From: Muribaculaceae bacterium
Lineage (GTDB): Bacteria > Bacteroidota > Bacteroidia > Bacteroidales > Muribaculaceae
Assembly: GCA_022510465.1 (NCBI GenBank)
Contig: JAFLTJ010000007.1
Coordinates: 1-49,077, forward strand
Reading direction: 5' to 3'
Length of the DNA: 49,077 nucleotides
Shown: positions 17,656 to 26,926 of the stretch, piece after piece
How positions within the stretch are numbered: position 1 is the first letter of the stretch
Layout of the letters: each line of letters opens with the position of its first letter
The notes under the pieces: generated by a model
Databases searched by the model: none
Seen by the model: only the letters and a program-made list of their open reading frames with translations
What the model was told of the DNA's origin: nothing
Made by a program: the position numbers and the translations under genes

Positions 17656-17806
17656 CTCATTTTTTTGCTATAAACGACACACAATTGAGTTGATTTAACG
17701 ATTGTCAATATTTTTTTAAATCGGGATTAAACTTTTAAACAAATAGGAAGTCTAAGGGTATAGTGTGTAATTACAAATTGCCTAAACAATTAAAATTATC
17801 TATAAA

Positions 17807-20590
17807 ATGAGTATTAAACGACGGGGGATTCTATTCCTCATAATGTTACTGTTTATTGAAGGATTGACAATGGCAGCGAATGTAAACGGAGCTGTTGTTG
17901 ACCCCGATGGCGAGCCGCTTATACAGGCGTCTCTGCGCTTGCTGCGAGCAAAGGACAGTACTTTTGTGAGTGGAACGACAACGAATAACAAAGGGCGTTT
18001 TCGCATGAACAATGTTGCGCAGGGCAACTTTATACTGGAAACTACCTACATAGGGTATGACAAAGCCTATACTAATGTGACCGTAGGCTCGACCAACGTA
18101 AATGTAGGCACGATAAAAATGACGGAGAACTCCACCCTGCTCAAGGATATAACCGTTGTTGGTATCGCCACGCCTGTAAAGGTAATGGAAGATACGATTG
18201 AGTACAACACCGGGGCCTACAAGACCCAGCCAAACGCTGTGGTTGAAGACCTGCTTAAGCGTCTGCCCGGCGTGGAGGTGAGCAGCGACGGTAAAATCAC
18301 GGTCAACGGAAAGGAGGTTTCAAAGATATTGCTTGACGGACAGGAGTTTTTCAGCGACGACCCGACCGTTGCATCGCGCAACTTGCCGGTTGATATTGTA
18401 GACCGCGTTCAGGTAGTGGACCGCAAGAGCGATTTGGCCCGACTGACGGGTGTTGACGACGGCGAGGATGAAACCGTAATCAATCTATCCATCAAACCCG
18501 GCATGAAGAATGGCTGGATAGGAACCGTTGAGGGAGGATATGGCACCGACGACCGCTACAAAGGGAATTTCATGGTAAACCATTTCAACAATGGCAACCA
18601 GTACACATTCTTAGGTAATATCAACAACATCAACAACTTAGGATTTGGCGACGGCGGCAATCGATTCCGTCGATTCGGAGGGAGCAACGGTATCACAACT
18701 TCGCGGGCCTTGGGAATGAATTTCAACGTTGGTAACGGCGAGATATTCCGCGTGGGCGGTAATATTCTTTACAGCAACACCGACCGCAATGTGGAAACCA
18801 AGCAGGCACGTCAATACTTGTATGCCGACTCGACATCGTTCACCGGCTCGGAAAAGAAATCGTTGGACCGCGGTCATAACGTCAGAGCCGATTTCCGTAT
18901 GCTATGGAAACCCGACTCGTTCAATACGTTTGAATTCCGCCCTAACATTTCGTTGAATTACAATAAATCACAATCCAACGAAACGAGCAATTCACAAGCC
19001 GGCGACGTAAATCGCACTCCCGTGACAAGCTCGCTCAACGACGTAAGCGCCCGCGGCTCGTCGGTAGAGATAGGGCTTCGTGCAATATACAACCACAGCT
19101 TCAAGTCGCGCCCGGGCCGCAGTTTCTCGGTGATGGCCAACTATAACTACTCAAACAAGCGCGAAAAGGAGGATTCATACTCATACAACCGCTTCTTCCT
19201 AAACGATTCAATCGATGTCTATGACCAGTATTCGGACAATCACACCTGGAGCCATAGCGCCAGCGGCCGACTGTCGTGGACCGAACCGCTTGGGGATGTC
19301 AAGAAAGGGAACTTTTTGACATTCAGCTATCAGGCGCGCTATCGCTGGAACGACGCCGACAAGATGACCTACGACCATCCCGTTTTATGGGCCGAGGACC
19401 GGCTGGAACCGATAATTGACAAGACTCAACTGGTGTTCAACGACACCCTCTCCAACCAATTCCGCAACGATTATTTCAATCAACAAATCCGCTTGGGTTA
19501 CAAACATGTATCCAAAACGACAACCATCGATGTGGGCGTTTCGTTGGTTCCGCAGATGTCGAAGAGTATCGACCTGATAGACTCAAACCGCAACATAGAT
19601 ACGCGTTGGGTGTGGAATGTGGCTCCGTTCCTCAACTACAAGTACCGTATGGGCAAGCAGCGCTCGCTTGATATCCGCTACCGCGGCCGCACTTCCGAGC
19701 CGTCAATGACTCAGTTGCAGCCTGTACCCGACCGCTCTGACCCGCTGCGCATAGTTATCGGTAATCCCAACTTGGCACCGTCGTTTACCCACAATGTCAA
19801 CGTTCGTTTCCAGGACTTCAATCAGGATGCACAGCGTTCTATCATGGCCATGGGTAATGTACAAGTTCAGCAAAACACCATTGTTTCAAAAACTACATTC
19901 GACCCATTGACATCAGGACAGGTTACCGAATATACAAATGTAAACGGAGTGTGGAGCGCCCGACTTGGAGCGATGTTCTCCCAACCATTTACCAATCGCC
20001 ACTGGACATTCAACAACAATCTGTGGTTCAGCACCAACCGCAATGTAGGTTTCAATAACGGCGACCGCAATGCATCGTTCAACACCCGCATTGCCGAATC
20101 GTTCTCAATTGCATGGCGCCCGGACAATTTCGAGTTTGAGTTACGCCCCTACTACAATCTCCAGCTGACAGCCAATTCCCTGCCCAACCTGCGCAACCAA
20201 TCGGTACACACCTACGGCGGGCGGCTTGACGCCACGTATGTCACACCCTTTGGCCTGACAATCAATACCGACGTAAGTTACGCGTCGACCAGCGGATATT
20301 CAGCCGGGTATGATACAAACCAGTGGATGTGGAACGCACAAATCAGCTATCAATTCCTGCGCGGCAAGGCTGCGACAATAGCACTGAAAGTATATGACCT
20401 GCTACAACAGCAACAGAGCATTATGCGCAACGTCACAGCCCAATATATCGATGACACAGAGTATAACTCGCTGACACGCTATTTCATGGTGACTTTCTCC
20501 TACAAATTCAACACCATGGGAACCGGCGATGCCGCCACAGCCCGAAATGACTTTATGGGTGGCCCCAGAGGAGGCAGACCACCAAGATAA
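17807..20590 (+). CDS. Outer-membrane beta-barrel protein (TonB-receptor-like, carboxypeptidase-regulatory domain)
   Basis: A 927-residue exported protein. After the signal (MSIKRRGILFLIMLLFIEGLTMAA) comes a carboxypeptidase-regulatory-like domain at about 24-105 (GAVVDPDGEPLIQASLRLLRAKDS). A plug-like region (about 135-205; VEDLLKRLPGVEVSSDGKITVNGKE, LLDGQEFFSDDP) is followed by a large barrel rich in alternating aromatic strands. A polar Gly/Arg tail (GGPRGGRPPR) extends past the last strand (YFMVTFSYKF). It resembles the outer membrane beta-barrel group of Bacteroidota related to TonB-dependent receptors but without a clear SusD partner. Ligand unknown. It stands alone between lepB and the dcw operon. 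Confidence 0.82.
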   Translation: MSIKRRGILFLIMLLFIEGLTMAANVNGAVVDPDGEPLIQASLRLLRAKDSTFVSGTTTNNKGRFRMNNVAQGNFILETTYIGYDKAYTNVTVGSTNVNVGTIKMTENSTLLKDITVVGIATPVKVMEDTIEYNTGAYKTQPNAVVEDLLKRLPGVEVSSDGKITVNGKEVSKILLDGQEFFSDDPTVASRNLPVDIVDRVQVVDRKSDLARLTGVDDGEDETVINLSIKPGMKNGWIGTVEGGYGTDDRYKGNFMVNHFNNGNQYTFLGNINNINNLGFGDGGNRFRRFGGSNGITTSRALGMNFNVGNGEIFRVGGNILYSNTDRNVETKQARQYLYADSTSFTGSEKKSLDRGHNVRADFRMLWKPDSFNTFEFRPNISLNYNKSQSNETSNSQAGDVNRTPVTSSLNDVSARGSSVEIGLRAIYNHSFKSRPGRSFSVMANYNYSNKREKEDSYSYNRFFLNDSIDVYDQYSDNHTWSHSASGRLSWTEPLGDVKKGNFLTFSYQARYRWNDADKMTYDHPVLWAEDRLEPIIDKTQLVFNDTLSNQFRNDYFNQQIRLGYKHVSKTTTIDVGVSLVPQMSKSIDLIDSNRNIDTRWVWNVAPFLNYKYRMGKQRSLDIRYRGRTSEPSMTQLQPVPDRSDPLRIVIGNPNLAPSFTHNVNVRFQDFNQDAQRSIMAMGNVQVQQNTIVSKTTFDPLTSGQVTEYTNVNGVWSARLGAMFSQPFTNRHWTFNNNLWFSTNRNVGFNNGDRNASFNTRIAESFSIAWRPDNFEFELRPYYNLQLTANSLPNLRNQSVHTYGGRLDATYVTPFGLTINTDVSYASTSGYSAGYDTNQWMWNAQISYQFLRGKAATIALKVYDLLQQQQSIMRNVTAQYIDDTEYNSLTRYFMVTFSYKFNTMGTGDAATARNDFMGGPRGGRPPR

Positions 20591-20625
20591 AACAAAGTTA
20601 AGTTTTCAATTGTAAACATTTAATT

Positions 20626-20652
20626 GCGGTGTATCTCGTTGAGGTACACCGC
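20626..20652 (+). terminator. Hairpin terminator before the dcw operon
   Basis: Arms GCGGTGTA and TACACCGC continue through a T-G pair and CTC/GAG to a GTT loop, giving a 12-pair hairpin followed by TTTGTG. The T-run is weak. It separates the outer-membrane protein gene from rsmH. Confidence 0.65.
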
Positions 20653-20733
20653 TTTGTGTTGATGTTGATAACTTTTGGCAAAATTTACAATAAAAAACTT
20701 GTTTGTTATTGTAAACATATCACAAATAATATG

Positions 20734-20741
20734 TAACTTTA
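20734..20741 (+). promoter_or_regulatory. Weak -7-like box upstream of rsmH
   Basis: TAACTTTA differs from TAnnTTTG at the last base and lies 25 bases before the rsmH ATG. A TTTG at 20702 is 28 bases away, too far for a regular -33. It is the best candidate in this gap for driving the dcw genes. Confidence 0.35.
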
Positions 20742-20765
20742 CACGCCGAAACAAATAGAAATGAT

Positions 20766-21674
20766 ATGAACAGCTCTGTATATCACATCCCCGCACTGCT
20801 TGACGAAAGTCTCGAAGCGCTGAACATACGCCCCGACGGCGTGTATGTCGATGCGACATACGGAGGAGGAGGCCACTCGCGAGCCATCTTGGAACGCCTT
20901 AACAATCAGGGCCATCTGTATGGATTTGACCAGGATGAAGACGCTATAAATCGTGCAGTTGCCCACCCCCAGTTTACGATTGTACACGGCAATTTCAGAT
21001 ACCTGAGCAATTTCCTCAGATATTACCGAGTAGACGCCGTTGACGGTATTCTTGCCGACCTGGGAGTATCATTCCACCACTTTGACGAGCCCGAGCGCGG
21101 TTTCTCATTCAGATGGAACGGAGCGCTTGACATGCGCATGAACCGCCGCGCAGCCCACTCGGCCGCATGGTTGATAGCCAATACCGACGCCGAAAAGCTG
21201 ACCGAAATACTGCGCTTATACGGCGAGCTGCGGCAAGCACGACGCATAGCCGAGACCATTGTCGCCGCCCGCGAGAAAGCACCGGTTGACACAGTTGAGC
21301 AACTTCTTTCCATAGTCAAGCCATACATAAATCCCCGGCAAGAGAAGAAAGAGCTGGCACAGCTTTTCCAGGCTCTGCGCATAGCCGTCAACGACGAGAC
21401 AGGCGCTCTGAGAGAGCTACTGAGCCAGGCAACGAAAGTGTTGCGCCCCGGCGGGCGGCTTGCCATACTCACCTACCATTCCATAGAGGACCGTATGGTG
21501 AAGAACTACATGAAAACCGGTAATATAGAGGGCAACCTGCAGAAAGATTTTTACGGGCGTGTTCTCGCGCCAATGAAACTAATCAACACGAAGGCCATCG
21601 TAGCCTCGGAAGCGGAGGTTGCAGCCAACCCGCGGGCACGTAGCGCCAAACTCAGAATCGCAGTCAAACTATAA
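20766..21674 (+). CDS. rsmH: 16S rRNA (cytosine(1402)-N4)-methyltransferase
   Basis: A 302-residue SAM-dependent methyltransferase modifying C1402 in the ribosomal P-site region. The SAM motif is VDATYGGGGHSRAIL (residues 28-42); DGILADLGVSFHHFDEPERGFSFRWNGALDMRMNR and the C-terminal LRPGGRLAILTYHSIEDRMVKNY are family signatures. It opens the dcw cluster here. In most bacteria mraZ lies directly upstream, but no mraZ frame is present between this gene and the outer-membrane protein gene. Confidence 0.96.
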   Translation: MNSSVYHIPALLDESLEALNIRPDGVYVDATYGGGGHSRAILERLNNQGHLYGFDQDEDAINRAVAHPQFTIVHGNFRYLSNFLRYYRVDAVDGILADLGVSFHHFDEPERGFSFRWNGALDMRMNRRAAHSAAWLIANTDAEKLTEILRLYGELRQARRIAETIVAAREKAPVDTVEQLLSIVKPYINPRQEKKELAQLFQALRIAVNDETGALRELLSQATKVLRPGGRLAILTYHSIEDRMVKNYMKTGNIEGNLQKDFYGRVLAPMKLINTKAIVASEAEVAANPRARSAKLRIAVKL

Positions 21675-21689
21675 CCAGCCGACATCAGG

Positions 21690-22055
21690 ATGAGCAAATA
21701 TAGCAATACAAAAAACGACCAGGAACAAACGTCAGCCTCAATAGGGTCTATCATAGGCAAGGTGTTGCGTGGGCAAGTAATATCAGTTGAAAGCTTTGCC
21801 CGCTACTGGTATATAGTTCTGCTGGCTATCGTGATTCCGATGACATACATAACAACCAAGTATGAGTGCCAGACCAAAATGGAGGAGATACGCCGCCTGG
21901 AGCGCGACCTGGAGATTGTCAAAACCGAGCGAATCAGAGCCAAAAGCCATTATATGAGCCGCACGCGTGAATCATCAATGAATCAACTATTGGACTCGAT
22001 GCACCTGCAGCTGCACGTTCAAGATACCCCACCCTTTAAAATTTCAGCAAAATGA
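21690..22055 (+). CDS. ftsL: FtsL-like cell division protein
   Basis: A 121-residue bitopic membrane protein: a cytoplasmic N-terminus of about 42 residues, one helix (about 43-60; YWYIVLLAIVIPMTYITT), then a periplasmic charged coiled-coil-like region (MEEIRRLERDLEIVKTERIRAKSHYMSR). Size, topology and the place between rsmH and ftsI identify it as the FtsL-type divisome protein, which forms a complex with FtsQ and FtsB-like partners. Sequence similarity to E. coli FtsL is expected to be low. Its stop overlaps the ftsI start by ATGA. Confidence 0.85.
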   Translation: MSKYSNTKNDQEQTSASIGSIIGKVLRGQVISVESFARYWYIVLLAIVIPMTYITTKYECQTKMEEIRRLERDLEIVKTERIRAKSHYMSRTRESSMNQLLDSMHLQLHVQDTPPFKISAK

Positions 22056-24145
22056 GCAAGCCAAACGATAACAGAAAGCACATCATGCTCAGGTATCTGT
22101 TCATCATTACGCTGATTATGTTGTTTGCCATAAAAATCATAATAAATCTGATTGACACGACGATAATCTCGGCCGGAGAGTGGAACAAACGCGCTATGGA
22201 AGAGCTGTCGAAGGTGGATTCTATCCTACCCGAACGTGGAAACATATTGGCGTGTGACGGGTCAATATTGGCCACCAACCTGCGCTATTATACCGTGCGC
22301 ATTGACTATGGCAGCGAGCAATTTCAGGCTGATTCACTCAGATTCTATGCCCAAGAGGTAGCCGACTCGCTTGCCCGACGATTCCCATATAGAAACGCCG
22401 AGCAATGGAAGTCGCATCTGTTATCACCGTTAAACAAGCAGAAATTACCACGGGCCCACCGCTTGGCGACCAATCTGAAATTTGACGACGTTCAGTGGAT
22501 AAAGTCATTGCCATTTTTCAACAACGGCAAGACTCGCCGCAATCGCAGCGGGCTTGTTGTGGAAAACTATATGCGCCGCGCCAATCCGTACGGAGATATG
22601 GCAGCGCGTTCGGTTGGGCGCGTGGGTGCCAACAAATCTAAACCCGGCATTCATGGAATATCGGGGCTTGAAATGGCACTGGATTCGTTACTGTATGGCA
22701 AGGTGGGCTATTTCAAGAAGATACCCTTGACGAAAGGGATTGTCAACTGGACCGATATACCTGCCGTTCCGGGATATGACATCAAAACGACAATCGACAT
22801 CAATATTCAGGATATTGTTGAAAATGAGCTTAATGACGTTCTTGAATTTTGTGATGCCGACTGGGGCGTGGCAGTGTTGATGGATGTGGAAACAGGCGAC
22901 ATCAAGGCGATATCCAATCTGGAAAAAGACCCCAAGTCGACCCGCTATATCGAGGGTATAAACCGCGCTGTGCAGGGATATGAGCCCGGCTCGGTTGTAA
23001 AGGTGCTTTCAATGATGATAGCATTGGAAGACGGAATAGTGGACAATCTTGATGAAGTGATAACAACCGGAAGCCGATTCCCGTATGCCGGCGGAAAGGC
23101 CATATCCGACGCCCATCCATGCGAGTCAATGACTGTGGGCGAGGTAATAGAACGGTCGTCAAACATAGGCATGACCCGCATTATAACACGCAAGTACAAC
23201 AGCGACCCCGGTGCGTTCTACTCCAGGGTCAAGTCTCTTGGATTTCTCAAGCCGATGAATATGGGAATAGCCGGAGAGCGAACACCACGATTTGACTCGG
23301 TTCCGGCGACCAACGGCGGCCGAATAGCCATGTCGCGCATGTGTTATGGCTATGCCACCGAAATTCCGCCTATATACACCCTTAGCCTGTACAATGCGAT
23401 AGCAAATGGCGGCAAGTTTGTAAAGCCCAGGCTTGTAGATGAAATAATAGGAGAGGATTTTGACTCGGTCATGCCCGTAACCTATATGAATAGCAATCCG
23501 CAGGTGTGTTCACCCGTCAATGCCGCCAAACTGCGAAAAATGCTCAAGAATGTAGTCTTTGGTGCGCATGGAACGGCCCGAAGACTGAAAAGCGACATCG
23601 TGCCTATAGCCGGCAAAACCGGGACCTGCTACATGATAGAAAAGGCTACCGGAGGCTATAACCAGGGGCGCAAGAGATTGACATTCTGCGGATTTTTTCC
23701 GGCCGACAAGCCCAAATATTCATGTATAGTACTGACCGCCAACCCTAAGCGCAATGCTATGGGAGCTGCATCAACAAGCGGAGAGGTGGTAAAAGGTATT
23801 GCTCTTAAATTGTATTCTCGAGGATTGCTCGGCAATTCAAGCGACTATACGGCAGTCAAAAATCCGGGCACACGACCAACTCTGTATGCGACCAACTTTG
23901 ACAAGCGCAACGAGCAGATTCGCGACAGGCTTACAATCGGAGCTTCGAGTGTAATGAGACGACCGACGAGCAATGGTGGAGTACCCGACGTAACCGGTAT
24001 GGGTCTGCGCGAAGCAATCGCCATACTCGAAAGTTCGGGCTATAACGTGACGTTTACAGGTGCCGGCTATGTTTATCATCAGACGCCTGCGGCCGGAACA
24101 AAACTAAAGACAGGCGAAAAAGTCAATCTCTCGCTACATAACTGA
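22052..24145 (+). CDS. ftsI: Septal peptidoglycan transpeptidase (PBP3/FtsI type) with a PASTA domain
   Basis: A 697-residue class B penicillin-binding protein that crosslinks septal peptidoglycan. A membrane anchor lies at about 11-33 (YLFIITLIMLFAIKIIINLI). The pedestal region includes VLPERGNILACDGSILATNLRYY-type sequence. Transpeptidase motifs are SVVK (Ser314, Lys317), SSN (369-371) and KTG (Lys522). Residues about 643-697 form one PASTA domain (GVPDVTGMGLREAIAILESSGYNV, TPAAGTKLKTGEKVNLSL). The PASTA domain is a Bacteroidota-type feature absent from E. coli FtsI. It is translationally coupled to ftsL and 17 bases before murE. Confidence 0.95.
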   Translation: MSKPNDNRKHIMLRYLFIITLIMLFAIKIIINLIDTTIISAGEWNKRAMEELSKVDSILPERGNILACDGSILATNLRYYTVRIDYGSEQFQADSLRFYAQEVADSLARRFPYRNAEQWKSHLLSPLNKQKLPRAHRLATNLKFDDVQWIKSLPFFNNGKTRRNRSGLVVENYMRRANPYGDMAARSVGRVGANKSKPGIHGISGLEMALDSLLYGKVGYFKKIPLTKGIVNWTDIPAVPGYDIKTTIDINIQDIVENELNDVLEFCDADWGVAVLMDVETGDIKAISNLEKDPKSTRYIEGINRAVQGYEPGSVVKVLSMMIALEDGIVDNLDEVITTGSRFPYAGGKAISDAHPCESMTVGEVIERSSNIGMTRIITRKYNSDPGAFYSRVKSLGFLKPMNMGIAGERTPRFDSVPATNGGRIAMSRMCYGYATEIPPIYTLSLYNAIANGGKFVKPRLVDEIIGEDFDSVMPVTYMNSNPQVCSPVNAAKLRKMLKNVVFGAHGTARRLKSDIVPIAGKTGTCYMIEKATGGYNQGRKRLTFCGFFPADKPKYSCIVLTANPKRNAMGAASTSGEVVKGIALKLYSRGLLGNSSDYTAVKNPGTRPTLYATNFDKRNEQIRDRLTIGASSVMRRPTSNGGVPDVTGMGLREAIAILESSGYNVTFTGAGYVYHQTPAAGTKLKTGEKVNLSLHN

Positions 24146-24162
24146 TATAGACACCTAAACAG

Positions 24163-25629
24163 ATGAGAACGATAAGTACCCTACTGGAAAACCTTAAGGT
24201 TAAAAAGATTATAGGACGTCTCGACATCAGCGTCAATGCCATTGTCACCGACTCGCGCCGCGTTAAAGCCGGCGACCTGTTTGTGGCCGTTTGTGGCGTT
24301 AACGTTGACAGTCATCGTTTCCTTCCAGAGGTTATATCGGCGAGGGTCTCGGCTGTAGTAGTGGAGCAACTGCCCGAGAGATTAGACAATAACGTGACGT
24401 ATATTGTCGTGGACAACAGCTTGATAGCCCTTGGCTATCTTGCATCCGGATGGTATGGCACTCCCTCCGAGCGGCTTAAACTCGTTGGCGTAACCGGAAC
24501 AAACGGCAAAACTACAACGGCGACACTTCTGTATGAACTGTTCCGTCATTTAGGGTATAAAACAGGGCTTCTATCGACCGTTGCCAACTATGTAGACAAC
24601 CGTGTAGTAGCTTCAACCCACACTACCCCCGACAGTTTGCAACTGAATGCTCTTCTTGCCGAAATGGTTGAGGCCGGATGTGAATATGCATTCATGGAAG
24701 TCAGCTCCCACGCTGCCCATCAGCACCGTATAGCGGGATTACACTTTGACGGCGGTATATTCACCAATCTGACACGAGACCATTTAGACTATCACAAGAC
24801 CGTACCGGCCTATATCGCGGCAAAGAAATCATTCTTTGACCAACTTCCTGCAACGGCGTGGGCCTTGGTTAACGCCGACGACCGCAATGGCAGCGTAATG
24901 TTGCAGAATACCCAAGCCGGCCGACATACATACGCCCTGCGCAGCGACGCCGACTACCGCGGGCGCGTTATTGAAAACAGGCTTGACGGCATGCTGCTGC
25001 AGATTAACGGCACGCAGGTGGAGACTCTATTCTCGGGGCTGTTTAACGCCTACAATCTGACGGCGGTTGCAGGCGCAGCAATGTTGCTTGGCGTACCACG
25101 CGAGGAGGTGATGGTATCTCTCAGCAGCTTAGTGCCGGTAGCCGGGCGATTTGAGACTCTGCGCGCTCCATCGGGACAGAAAACAGCCATTGTAGATTAT
25201 GCTCACACCCCCGATGCAGTAGTCAATCTGCTGACTACCATTCGTGATGTTATCGGAGCCGACCGCGCCATCATTACCGTGATAGGGGCCGGCGGAAACC
25301 GTGATGCAGGCAAGCGGCCGATAATGGGGCGCGAAGCGGCACGACTCAGCGACCGCGTGATTCTGACGAGCGACAATCCTCGTGATGAAAATCCCAATGA
25401 CATCATCAATCAAATGAGAGAGGGGATAACCGACGAGTCGCAACGCGCAGCAACCATAGCAATAGTTGACCGGGCCGAGGCAATCAAAACCGCCATAGCG
25501 CTGGCAGGGCCGAACGATGTTGTAGTGGTGGCCGGAAAGGGGCATGAAACCTACCAGGAAATCGCCGGAGAACGACACCACTTTGACGACCGCGAGATTA
25601 TAAACAATCAATTCAAAATGCTGAAATAA
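24163..25629 (+). CDS. murE: UDP-MurNAc-tripeptide synthetase
   Basis: A 488-residue Mur ligase that adds the third amino acid to UDP-MurNAc-dipeptide. The ATP P-loop is VTGTNGKTTTATLLYEL (GTNGKT from Gly112). The substrate-specific motif DNPR (Asp404-Arg407) in TSDNPRDENPNDII is the one associated with meso-diaminopimelate, so Gram-negative-type A1-gamma peptidoglycan is expected. GKGHETYQ near the C-terminus completes the set. Length is normal (E. coli 495). Confidence 0.96.
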   Translation: MRTISTLLENLKVKKIIGRLDISVNAIVTDSRRVKAGDLFVAVCGVNVDSHRFLPEVISARVSAVVVEQLPERLDNNVTYIVVDNSLIALGYLASGWYGTPSERLKLVGVTGTNGKTTTATLLYELFRHLGYKTGLLSTVANYVDNRVVASTHTTPDSLQLNALLAEMVEAGCEYAFMEVSSHAAHQHRIAGLHFDGGIFTNLTRDHLDYHKTVPAYIAAKKSFFDQLPATAWALVNADDRNGSVMLQNTQAGRHTYALRSDADYRGRVIENRLDGMLLQINGTQVETLFSGLFNAYNLTAVAGAAMLLGVPREEVMVSLSSLVPVAGRFETLRAPSGQKTAIVDYAHTPDAVVNLLTTIRDVIGADRAIITVIGAGGNRDAGKRPIMGREAARLSDRVILTSDNPRDENPNDIINQMREGITDESQRAATIAIVDRAEAIKTAIALAGPNDVVVVAGKGHETYQEIAGERHHFDDREIINNQFKMLK

Positions 25630-25649
25630 AGCTCAATACATAAACAGCT

Positions 25650-26915
25650 ATGCTTTACCATCTTAACGAACTACTTGCCAACTATTTTGACATTCCCGGC
25701 GCGCGATTGATGTCTTATCTGACATTCCGCTCGGGGGCCGCACTAATGTTGTCACTATTTATCTCTTTGGTTTTCGGTAGAAAAATTATTGACCGCCTGC
25801 AACTGATGCAGGTTGGAGAGATAATCCGCGACTTGGACCTTGAGGGGCAGACAAAGAAAGCCGGAACACCGACCATGGGTGGTGTAATCATCATCCTCGC
25901 TATAGTTGTTACGTGCCTATTACTGGGCAATCTGAAGAGCGTATATATGATTCTGATGCTGGTGGCTACGGTGTGGCTGGGTGTTCTTGGTTTCTGTGAC
26001 GACTATTTGAAAATAAAGCGTCACAACAAGGAGGGTATGAGCGGCAAATTCAAGATTATAGGGCAGGTTGGCTTGGGATTGATTGTAGGGGTGACACTGT
26101 ATTACAGCCCCGATGTGGTAATGAGACAAAACCATGAGACACTCAACACGGTTAACAATGAGGTTGTTATCAATTATACCCCCGAGGATATAAAAAGTAC
26201 ACAGACCACCATACCGTTTGTGAAAAACAACAATTTTGACTACCGCTATCTGACTGAATGGCTTGGCGATTATGCCGAACCGGCCGCATGGATAATATTT
26301 GTTGTCGTCACTATCTTTTTCGTGACCGCTACATCAAACGGAGCCAATCTCACCGACGGTCTTGACGGCCTGTGCACCGGCACGTCGGCTATTATTTGCG
26401 TCGCGCTTGCAATAATGGCCTATCTGGGAGGTAATATCATCTACTCCTCCTATCTGAATATCATGTATATACCCGGAAGCGGCGAGCTGGTGGTGTTCAT
26501 GGCCGCATTTATAGGTGCGTTGATTGGTTTCCTGTGGTACAACACCTATCCGGCACAGGTTTTTATGGGAGACACCGGGTCGCTCACAATAGGCGGAATT
26601 ATAGCTGTGTTTGCTATTCTGATACGCAAGGAGCTCCTGCTGCCAATATTGTGTGGAATATTTTATGTTGAAGATTTATCGGTGATGCTACAAGTGTTTT
26701 ATTTCAAATACACTCGCCATCGAACGGGAAAAGGGCGTCGAATCTTCAAGATGACACCCCTGCACCATCATTATCAGAAACCGGGGAACAGTGGGATTGA
26801 AGCCATTATACAAAAACCGTTTAATGCGATATCCGAGTCAAAGATAGTCACTCGATTCTGGATTATCGGCATTTTCCTGGCCGTTATCACGTTTGTAACA
26901 TTGAAAATCAGATAA
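25650..26915 (+). CDS. mraY: Phospho-MurNAc-pentapeptide transferase
   Basis: A 421-residue, 10-helix inner-membrane enzyme that makes lipid I from UDP-MurNAc-pentapeptide and undecaprenyl phosphate. Catalytic and binding motifs are FCDDYLKIKRHNKEGMSGKFK (DDY), NLTDGLDGL, FMGDTGSL and MTPLHHHYQ. It is about 60 residues longer than E. coli MraY because of an extracytoplasmic insert around residues 150-207 (VVMRQNHETLNTVNNEVVIN and beyond), typical of Bacteroidota. It lies 20 bases after murE and 11 before murD. Confidence 0.96.
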   Translation: MLYHLNELLANYFDIPGARLMSYLTFRSGAALMLSLFISLVFGRKIIDRLQLMQVGEIIRDLDLEGQTKKAGTPTMGGVIIILAIVVTCLLLGNLKSVYMILMLVATVWLGVLGFCDDYLKIKRHNKEGMSGKFKIIGQVGLGLIVGVTLYYSPDVVMRQNHETLNTVNNEVVINYTPEDIKSTQTTIPFVKNNNFDYRYLTEWLGDYAEPAAWIIFVVVTIFFVTATSNGANLTDGLDGLCTGTSAIICVALAIMAYLGGNIIYSSYLNIMYIPGSGELVVFMAAFIGALIGFLWYNTYPAQVFMGDTGSLTIGGIIAVFAILIRKELLLPILCGIFYVEDLSVMLQVFYFKYTRHRTGKGRRIFKMTPLHHHYQKPGNSGIEAIIQKPFNAISESKIVTRFWIIGIFLAVITFVTLKIR

Positions 26916-26926
26916 GAGACTCATAT

